In this document: piece after piece, positions 58,235 through 64,000 of the stretch
Layout: the number at the start of each line of letters is the position of its first letter
Numbering within the stretch: position 1 is the first letter of the stretch
Origin: Roseomonas sp. E05
Lineage (GTDB): Bacteria; Pseudomonadota; Alphaproteobacteria; Acetobacterales; Acetobacteraceae
Length of the DNA: 64,000 nucleotides
Direction: 5' to 3'
Assembly: GCF_030063475.1 (NCBI RefSeq)
Contig: NZ_JASIRT010000017.1
Coordinates: 1-64,000 of the forward strand
Translations under genes and position numbers: made by a program
Notes under the pieces: generated by a model
The model's input: the letters and a program-made list of their open reading frames with translations, nothing else
Told to the model about the DNA's origin: nothing
Database searches by the model: none

Positions 58235-58771
58235 TCAGAGCTTCTCGACCTGGCCGTATTCCAGCTCCACCGGCGTGGCGCGGCCGAAGATGGAAACCGA
58301 GACCTTCACGCGGCCGCGCTCCTCGTCCACTTCCTCCACCGTGCCGTTGAAGCTGGTGAAGGGCCCGTCGGCGACGCGCACCTGCTCGCCCACCTCGTAG
58401 ACCACGGCGGGGCGCTTCGGCTTCTCCACGCCCTCCTGCACCTGCTGCACGATGCGCAGCGCCTCGGCCTCGCTGATCGGGCTCGGCTTGTTGCGGGCAC
58501 CGAGGAAGCCGGTGACCTTCGGCGTATCCTTCACCAGATGCCAGGCCTCGTCCGACATCTGCATCTTCACCAGCACATAGCCGGGGAAGAACTTGCGCTC
58601 GGAATTGACCTTCTGCCCGCGGCGAACCTCCGTCACCTCCTCGGAGGGGACGAGGATGTCGCCGAACTTGTCGGCGAGACCCTTCTGCGCGGCCTGTTCC
58701 TTGATCTGCTGGGCAATCTTCTTCTCGAAGCCCGAGTAGACGTGAACGACGTACCACTTCATGTCGGCCAT
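58235..58771 (-). CDS. nusG: Transcription termination/antitermination protein NusG
   Basis: A 178-aa elongation factor coupling RNA polymerase to ribosomes and Rho. The NGN domain has [20 protein letters not shown] at its start and [20 protein letters not shown] in the middle. The KOW domain has [20 protein letters not shown] near residue 140. The first of two nearby ATGs (58771) has the better-placed GGCGGAG. It follows secE closely, but rplK is not the next gene. Confidence 0.97.
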   Translation of the reverse strand: MADMKWYVVHVYSGFEKKIAQQIKEQAAQKGLADKFGDILVPSEEVTEVRRGQKVNSERKFFPGYVLVKMQMSDEAWHLVKDTPKVTGFLGARNKPSPISEAEALRIVQQVQEGVEKPKRPAVVYEVGEQVRVADGPFTSFNGTVEEVDEERGRVKVSVSIFGRATPVELEYGQVEKL

Positions 58772-58786
58772 GGATCTCGCTCCGCC

Positions 58787-58984
58787 TTACGCGCCGAACC
58801 CGAACAACAGCCCCACCGCGAACTGGATGAGCTTGTCGGTGAGGAGGAAGAACACCGCGGCCACGGCGGACAGCGCCAGAACCAGCCCGGTGGTGATCAG
58901 CGTCTCCTTGCGCGTCGGCCAGGTGACGCGGGCCACCTCCTGCCGCACCTCGCGGATGAACAGCGCGGGATTGAGCTTCGCCAA
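58787..58984 (-). CDS. secE: Preprotein translocase subunit SecE
   Basis: A 65-aa single-spanning translocon subunit. The only start consistent with the family is TTG at 58984 (AKLNPALFIREVRQEVARVT), behind GGGGTAGCGA. Longer in-frame sequence would run into tRNA-Trp. VARVTWPTRKETLITTGLVL is the conserved amphipathic helix and hinge, followed by one membrane span (ALSAVAAVFFLLTDKLIQFA). Confidence 0.93.
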   Translation of the reverse strand: MAKLNPALFIREVRQEVARVTWPTRKETLITTGLVLALSAVAAVFFLLTDKLIQFAVGLLFGFGA

Positions 58985-59084
58985 AATCGCTACCCCAGTT
59001 GAATGGCCGGAAACGCTTCGCGGGCGGCATCCGGACCGGAGCCACCCCGCAAGACCCGGCCTCGCACGGCGAAAAGCGGCACAC

Positions 59085-59161
59085 TGGCAGGGGCGGAGGG
59101 TCTCGAACCCCCAACCTCCGGTTTTGGAGACCGGCGCTCTAGCCAATTGAGCTACGCCCCT
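59085..59161 (-). tRNA. tRNA-Trp (anticodon CCA)
   Basis: A 77-nt cloverleaf on the minus strand. The acceptor is AGGGGCG/CGCCCCT, with discriminator G and an encoded CCA. The D arm is GCTCAATTGGCTAGAGC. The anticodon stem CCGGT/ACCGG carries loop CTCCAAA, and the T arm contains GGTTCGAGACC. It lies 100 bases upstream of secE, the usual tRNA-Trp-secE-nusG arrangement. Confidence 0.97.
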
Positions 59162-59190
59162 GCGCGGCGCCAGCGCTGCGCGAGACCGCG

Positions 59191-59219
59191 TCTATAGGTC
59201 AGCGCAAAGCGTCTGTCGA
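59191..59219 (-). promoter_or_regulatory. Promoter of tRNA-Trp-secE-nusG
   Basis: On the minus strand TCGACA (59214-59219), 17 bases and TATAGA (59191-59196), about 30 bases upstream of the tRNA. The -35 half lies within the last codons of the RDD gene. Confidence 0.75.
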
Positions 59220-59684
59220 GGGGCGCGGCAGCCGAAGCACCACCGTCCCGCCCAGCTTGTCGTGCCAGCATTGCCGGCGCCGGTCCCACAGCATCCAGAA
59301 GTAGCCGAGCCCGAGCGGCAGGGTGGAGAGGATGTAGCCGAAATAGCGCGCCAGCATGCGGGGGAAAGGCGGCCGGCCGCCCGTTCGCGCATCGACGATG
59401 CGCAGGCCCAGCAGCAGCTTGCCCGGCGTGGCCTGCCGGGCCGCCCAGAACAGCAGGACGATCAGCGCCAGGATCACCTGCACCATCAGGTCCGAGGCGA
59501 GGGAGAGCCCATCCTCCCCGAGCGGCAGGCCCTGCAGGGCCCGGGAAAAACCCTGCACGCCCTCCAGCAGGAGGGCCGCCACCCCGAGCAGCAGCCCGTC
59601 GATGACCTGGGCCAGGAAGCGGCGGCCGAAGCCGGCATAGTGCTGGCTAGCCCAGCCGGGTGGCAGCGCAGGGTCGGTGGGCAT
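59199..59684 (-). CDS. RDD-family membrane protein
   Basis: A 161-aa inner-membrane protein. [20 protein letters not shown] contains the Arg-x-x-Asp pattern typical of the RDD family. Two to three membrane segments follow ([40 protein letters not shown]). The C-terminal [12 protein letters not shown] is the conserved end. Its function is unknown; some homologues are linked to Na+/H+ exchange. It is inserted between tuf and tRNA-Trp. Confidence 0.85.
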   Translation of the reverse strand: MPTDPALPPGWASQHYAGFGRRFLAQVIDGLLLGVAALLLEGVQGFSRALQGLPLGEDGLSLASDLMVQVILALIVLLFWAARQATPGKLLLGLRIVDARTGGRPPFPRMLARYFGYILSTLPLGLGYFWMLWDRRRQCWHDKLGGTVVLRLPRPSTDALR

Positions 59685-59729
59685 GCGAGGGGTCTCGTTC
59701 TACGGCGGCGCCGGCTGGCGCCGGGGCAC

Positions 59730-59762
59730 AAAAAAAGCGGGCCGCCCGAAGGCGGCCCGCTC
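59730..59762 (-). terminator. Intrinsic terminator after tuf copy 2
   Basis: On the minus strand AGCGGGCCGCC, loop TTCG and GGCGGCCCGCT are followed by a run of T. It is a perfect stem with a UUCG tetraloop about 25 bases past the tuf stop. Confidence 0.95.
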
Positions 59763-59785
59763 CATTCAGATCTCGCGGCCGGCGC

Positions 59786-60973
<1,188 letters not shown>

Positions 60974-61054
60974 CTATCGGTCACCCTGTCGGTCCAGCGC
61001 CGATACCGGCGCACCATAACTGGCCTGGCCCATGGTCCACCGCCCGCTCCGGCA

Positions 61055-61128
61055 TGGAGCGGGTGACGGGAATCGAACCCGCACAACCAGCTTGGAAGGC
61101 TGGGGCTCTACCATTGAGCTACACCCGC
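61055..61128 (-). tRNA. tRNA-Gly (anticodon TCC)
   Basis: A 74-nt cloverleaf on the minus strand. The acceptor is GCGGGTG/CACCCGC, with discriminator T and an encoded CCA. The D arm is GCTCAATGGTAGAGC. The anticodon stem CCAGC/GCTGG has loop CTTCCAA, and the T arm is CGGGTTCGATTCCCG. It is probably co-transcribed with tRNA-Tyr and tuf. Confidence 0.97.
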
Positions 61129-61224
61129 ACTGCACGGCATCCGAAAGGTACGCCGCGCGGTGGCGCCTTACAACCGGGACTTCGCCCCGGCTGCTTCGCG
61201 ACGCCGGTCGCGAGCAGGCCGGTA

Positions 61225-61307
61225 TGGAGGGGGTTGGATTCGAACCAACGTAGGCGTGCGCCAACGGATTTACAGTCCGTCCCCTTTAGCCACTCGGGCA
61301 CCCCTCC
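61225..61307 (-). tRNA. tRNA-Tyr (anticodon GTA)
   Basis: An 83-nt class-II tRNA with a long variable arm, minus strand. The acceptor is GGAGGGG/CCCCTCC with discriminator A. The anticodon stem ACGGA/TCCGT has loop CTGTAAA, and the T arm GTTGGTTCGAATCCAAC. CCA is not encoded; the next bases are TAC, unlike the neighbouring tRNA-Gly. Confidence 0.96.
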
Positions 61308-61336
61308 GCGCTTTCCCGGCCGTCGGGAGCGCCGCG

Positions 61337-61365
61337 CTCTATCCCGTTTTCGTGGGACCTGTCAA
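61337..61365 (-). promoter_or_regulatory. Promoter of tRNA-Tyr-tRNA-Gly-tuf
   Basis: On the minus strand a perfect TTGACA (61360-61365), 17 bases and ATAGAG (61337-61342), about 30 bases before tRNA-Tyr. It is divergent from rlmB. Confidence 0.75.
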
Positions 61366-61441
61366 CGCGCCCTGAACGGATCGCGTGAAGAATCCGCGCC
61401 GGACCGCTTGCGCCCGCGCCGCCGATCCGCAGGATGCCGCC

Positions 61442-62344
61442 ATGTCACGCCCGCCCCGCCGGCCCACCGGCCCACGCCTCCCCTCCCGCAGCCGCGACGA
61501 AGGCCCTGGCGCCACCCCGCATGCCCGCCCGCCCCACGGGGCCGGTGGCGAGCGCTCCTCTCCCCGTGGCCCGCGCCCCGATCCGGCCGCCGCCCCCGAA
61601 CGCCCCGCCCCGCGCGAGCGCGGCGAGCCCGGCACCCACTGGCTCTACGGCCTGCACGCCGTGGCCGCCGCGCTCGGCAACCCGCGCCGGCGCCTGCGCC
61701 GCCTGCTGCTGACCGCCGAGGCCGAGCAGGCGCTGCTCGCCGAGCGCCCGAAGCCCTGGCCCGTGCAGGCCGAGCGGGCGGAGCGCGGCCGCTTCCAGAC
61801 CTTCCTGCCGGAGGATGCCGTCCACCAGGGCGCCGCGCTGCTCTGCGAGCCGCTGCCGCCCACCCCGCTGGAGGAGGCGCTGGCCCGCTCGCGCGGCCCG
61901 GTGCTGCTGCTCGACCAGGTGACCGACCCGCGCAATGTCGGTGCCATCCTGCGCTCCGCTGCCGCCTTCGGCGCCGCCGCGGTGGTGATGCAGGACCGCA
62001 ACGCCCCGCCCGAGACGGCGGCGATGGCCCGCGCCGCCGCCGGCGCGCTGGAGGTCCTCCCCGTGGTGCGCGAGGTGAACCTGGCGCGCGCCATCCAGAT
62101 GCTGCAGCGCGCCGGCTACTGGGTGATGGGCCTGGCCGGCGAGGCGACCACCGAACTGGCCCGGGCCAAGCCGAAGGACCGGCCCGTCGCGCTGGTGCTC
62201 GGTGCGGAGGATACCGGCCTGCGCCGCCTGCAGCGGGAGACCTGCGACGAGCTGGTGCGGCTGCCGATCACCGGCGCGGTGGAAAGCCTCAACGTCTCCG
62301 TCGCGGCGGCGGTGGCGCTCTACGAGCTGGTTCGGGAGACGTAA
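61442..62344 (+). CDS. rlmB: 23S rRNA (guanosine-2'-O-)-methyltransferase RlmB (TrmH/SpoU family)
   Basis: A 300-aa SPOUT methyltransferase. From the ATG at 61442 (MSRPPRRPTGPRLPSRSRDE) a disordered Pro/Arg-rich N-terminus of about 60 residues is followed by the substrate-binding domain (THWLYGLHAVAAALGNPRRR). The catalytic knot has motif 1 VTDPRNVGAILRSAAAFGAA, motif 2 LVLGAEDTGLRRLQRETCDE and motif 3 LPITGAVESLNVSVAAAVAL. It probably methylates G2251 of 23S rRNA with SAM, though other TrmH-family targets are possible. It is divergent from the tRNA-tuf unit. Confidence 0.92.
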   Translation: MSRPPRRPTGPRLPSRSRDEGPGATPHARPPHGAGGERSSPRGPRPDPAAAPERPAPRERGEPGTHWLYGLHAVAAALGNPRRRLRRLLLTAEAEQALLAERPKPWPVQAERAERGRFQTFLPEDAVHQGAALLCEPLPPTPLEEALARSRGPVLLLDQVTDPRNVGAILRSAAAFGAAAVVMQDRNAPPETAAMARAAAGALEVLPVVREVNLARAIQMLQRAGYWVMGLAGEATTELARAKPKDRPVALVLGAEDTGLRRLQRETCDELVRLPITGAVESLNVSVAAAVALYELVRET

Positions 62345-62455
62345 GGAGAACGGCACCCGGCGTTCAGCCGCCGTTAAGGTGTGTGCGGCATCCTCACCAT
62401 GCCGCCACCAAGGCGGATCCGATGCCAGGATGGCCCAGCTTCAGGACCTTCTCCC

Positions 62456-62689
62456 ATGTCCAAACGGCCCATCAACTGGCACGACTTCTCCGAGCAGCAG
62501 CAGCTCGCCCTCTCCCAGGAGGCGCTGCGCCGCGCCGCCGAGACGCTCGCCGGCCATGCCGAGCTGCTGGCGCGCGAGATGGAGGGCGGCGCCCTGCTCG
62601 ACCAGGGCGGTCCCGATGCCCTGCGCCTCTTTGCCGCGGTGGTGCGCGCCACCAGCACGGACGCCTTCGGCCCCGTGCTGCGAGCCTGA
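62456..62689 (+). CDS. Small hypothetical protein
   Basis: A 77-aa mostly helical protein (MSKRPINWHDFSEQQQLALS, then QEALRRAAETLAGHAELLAR). No known family was recognised. The ATG at 62456 is preferred over one at 62381 because the residues after it have normal composition. It is followed 11 bases later by another short gene with GAGGAGAG before its start, so the two probably form one unit. Confidence 0.6.
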   Translation: MSKRPINWHDFSEQQQLALSQEALRRAAETLAGHAELLAREMEGGALLDQGGPDALRLFAAVVRATSTDAFGPVLRA

Positions 62690-62700
62690 GGAGAGACGCG

Positions 62701-62889
62701 ATGCCCGACGCCACCGAGATCCGCATCCTCACCCCCGCCCAGGAGACCCAGGCGCGCCTCCTGGCGCGGCAGAACGCGCTCGATGTCCACTTCCGCCCGC
62801 TGGAGGAGTTCCTCCCCGGCGAGGGCACGGGCGCCACCGTCGCCATCGCCCGTGGCACGGCCGCGGCGGCCTGGCTTGCCACCTTTTAG
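62701..62889 (+). CDS. Small hypothetical protein
   Basis: A 62-aa protein (MPDATEIRILTPAQETQARL, then LARQNALDVHFRPLEEFLPG). No family was recognised and there is no signal peptide or membrane segment. Its good ribosome-binding site (TGAGGAGAGACG) and tight spacing to the previous gene support expression as a pair. Confidence 0.55.
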   Translation: MPDATEIRILTPAQETQARLLARQNALDVHFRPLEEFLPGEGTGATVAIARGTAAAAWLATF

Positions 62890-63096
62890 CACTTACGAAC
62901 CAGGGACGCGAAGATTCAGCCATTCTTCACGTCCACCGCTTGCACGCCGCCGATTGCCGGCCTACCGACGCCCTGGTAACAGGAGTGCCGGCCATGGGCC
63001 TGAAGACCGCTGCCAGAAAGGCGCCGCCGAGGGGAGAACCCGGCCAGGCCTGCTGCCGCGCACTGCCGCTCCCCGCCTGAGCCGCGACCGCTCCCG
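62890..63096 (+). other. Gap with one possible 28-codon reading frame
   Basis: No recognisable gene. A short frame at 62994-63080 (MGLKTAARKAPPRGEPGQAC...) has AGGAG eight bases upstream of its ATG, but there is no other support for it. Confidence 0.2.
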
Positions 63097-63726
63097 ATGG
63101 CATGGTTCCGGTGGCTGCTGCGCATCGCCCTCTGCGGTGCGCTGCTGGGGCTGGGTTTCTTCCTGGCAGCAACCGTCATGGCCGGAAATGGCGGCACCAC
63201 GCCCCTGCCGCTCGGCACCGCACTGGATGATGTCGCGCCCTCCACGCTGGGGCGTGCGGCGGGCCTTGGCGCGGCGGCGCTGCTGGTGGCGCAGTTGCTT
63301 TTGCGCCCGATTCCTTTCTGGACCCGCCGCGCCCTGGCCGGGGGGCTGACCGTCGGGGCCGTTGCCATCGTCGCCTTCCACCAGTCCAGTCTGTTCGTGC
63401 TGCATCAGGTGTTCCATCTGGTGCCGGAGCGGGGCTTCCTGTTTGCGCCGCTGCCCTCCAGCAACCTGCCGGCGCTCTATGGGCTGATGCTGGCCGGCGC
63501 CCTGGGCGGCGGTGCGCTGGCCCTGGCGCTGCGCGCCGTGCACGCCCTGCCGGACCTGCTGACAGGCTTCCTCTTCGGCGCCTTCGGCCTGAGCCTGTTC
63601 AGCGTCCTGCCGCGCGTGCCGGGCTTCGACGACGTCTGGTGGCAGTGGCTCGTCATCAATGGCGGCTGGGGCTGGGGCACCGCTTTCCTGATGCGCCCCC
63701 TGGCCCTGCGGGGCGGCGGGGAATGA
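63097..63726 (+). CDS. Hypothetical integral membrane protein
   Basis: A 209-aa protein with about five hydrophobic segments: LLRIALCGALLGLGFFLAAT, AAGLGAAALLVAQLLLRPIP, AGGLTVGAVAIVAFHQSSLF, LPALYGLMLAGALGGGALAL and LPDLLTGFLFGAFGLSLFSV. FHQSSLFVLHQVFHLVPERG and VPGFDDVWWQWLVINGGWGW are distinctive polar loops. The family could not be named. Repeat copy D follows directly. Confidence 0.75.
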   Translation: MAWFRWLLRIALCGALLGLGFFLAATVMAGNGGTTPLPLGTALDDVAPSTLGRAAGLGAAALLVAQLLLRPIPFWTRRALAGGLTVGAVAIVAFHQSSLFVLHQVFHLVPERGFLFAPLPSSNLPALYGLMLAGALGGGALALALRAVHALPDLLTGFLFGAFGLSLFSVLPRVPGFDDVWWQWLVINGGWGWGTAFLMRPLALRGGGE

Positions 63727-63739
63727 GGGGCACACCGGC

Positions 63740-63874
63740 AAGGCTGGGGGAATGAATTCCCCCAGGCCCCCTTCTTTTCCCTTCGAGTCTTCACGCATGC
63801 TGGCGGCCCGCGCAGCCCCGAACTGACAGAAGGAAGAAGGGGGGCTCGGGGGGAATTCATTCCCCCCGACCTTC
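63740..63874. repeat. Palindromic intergenic repeat, copy D
   Basis: The left arm is AAGGCTGGGGGAATGAATTC, then CCCCCAGGCCCCCTTCTTTT. The right arm is the inverse, with AACTGACAGAAGGAAGAAGG, GGGGCTC and GGGGGGAATTCATTCCCCCC, then GACCTT. Both mini-palindromes are perfect. The right arm keeps AACTGACAGAAG as in copy A, while the left counterpart of that segment is lost. It lies just 3' of the membrane-protein gene. Confidence 0.85.
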
Positions 63875-63920
63875 ACTGCGGGGATTGAGTGCCCCCGGCT
63901 GCGGGCGCATCTCTTTCCTC

Positions 63921-64000
63921 ATGCCCGACACACTGCGCGTCCGCCCCGACCCGACCGACCCCCGCCTGACGCGCCGCGTGCGCGGGCTGGACCAGACTGG
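63921..64000 (+). CDS. N-terminus of an unidentified protein, possibly FdhD (cut by window edge)
   Basis: The frame opens at ATG 63921 and reads MPDTLRVRPDPTDPRLTRRV, then RGLDQT, up to the edge. The pattern xxLTRxVRGLDxTG resembles N-termini of the formate dehydrogenase accessory sulfurtransferase FdhD, but 26 residues are too few for a secure call. Confidence 0.3.
   Translation, partial: MPDTLRVRPDPTDPRLTRRVRGLDQT

Noticed and set aside
61442-61640. Possible frameshift or missing N-terminus in RlmB because of the unusual Pro/Arg-rich start
   Set aside because: The frame is continuous and the substrate-binding and SPOUT domains are complete. Disordered Pro/Arg-rich N-termini are common in TrmH-family proteins of high-GC Alphaproteobacteria.

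Overview
The window is a stretch of very GC-rich chromosome from an alphaproteobacterium, most likely Acetobacteraceae of the Roseomonas type. This is inferred from the GC-saturated third codon positions, a Bug-type tricarboxylate-binding protein, the style of the catabolic genes, alphaproteobacterial promoters (TTGAC, 17-base spacer, TATAG/TAGGT) and the fused ribosomal-protein supercluster. No rRNA gene or CRISPR array is present.

Left third, 1-25.6 kb: an accessory, catabolic region. It opens with the tail of an IS5-type transposase. Next come a dual-wHTH GntR regulator divergent from a Bug/MBL/Ldh-family operon, an orphan MucR-like protein without a zinc finger, and an IclR regulator divergent from a long operon. 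That operon encodes hydantoinase/oxoprolinase A and B subunits, a family-5 solute-binding protein, an SDR, a three-part [2Fe-2S]/FAD/FAD dehydrogenase of the HcnABC/opine-oxidase/D-hydroxyproline-dehydrogenase type, an enolase-superfamily dehydratase or racemase, and an ornithine-cyclodeaminase-like enzyme. A DUF882 peptidase, a Rhizobium-type asparaginase, a complete dipeptide-type ABC importer and NAD kinase follow on the minus strand. Together they suggest import and oxidation of an N-containing acid (imino acid, opine or lactam), although the substrate cannot be read from sequence.

Middle, 25.8-53.6 kb: one continuous minus-strand block, in transcription order rplK-rplA-rplJ-rplL-rpoB-rpoC, then rpsL-rpsG-tuf-rpsJ-rplC-rplD-rplW-rplB-rpsS-rplV-rpsC-rplP-rpmC-rpsQ-rplN-rplX-rplE-rpsN-rpsH-rplF-rplR-rpsE-rpmD-rplO-secY-adk-rpsM-rpsK-rpoA-rplQ. 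Recognisable promoters precede rplK, rpsL and rpsM, and hairpin terminators follow rpoC and rplQ. fusA is missing from its usual place between rpsG and tuf.

Right part, 53.6-64 kb: the ancestral tRNA-Tyr/tRNA-Gly/tuf and tRNA-Trp/secE/nusG units are present, but they are separated from rplK by an aromatic-acid-type efflux operon (FUSC, DUF1656, HlyD adaptor) and a DUF2062-kinase fusion gene. The two tuf genes encode identical proteins and appear identical in DNA, with identity ending at the CDS edges. rlmB, two small unknown genes and a membrane protein complete the window, with a gene possibly encoding FdhD cut by the right edge.

A palindrome-rich intergenic repeat (paired GGGGGAAT/ATTCCCCC hairpins in inverted orientation) occurs at about 15.8, 17.8 and 63.8 kb, with a half copy at 57.25 kb. 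It always lies at the 3' ends of genes.
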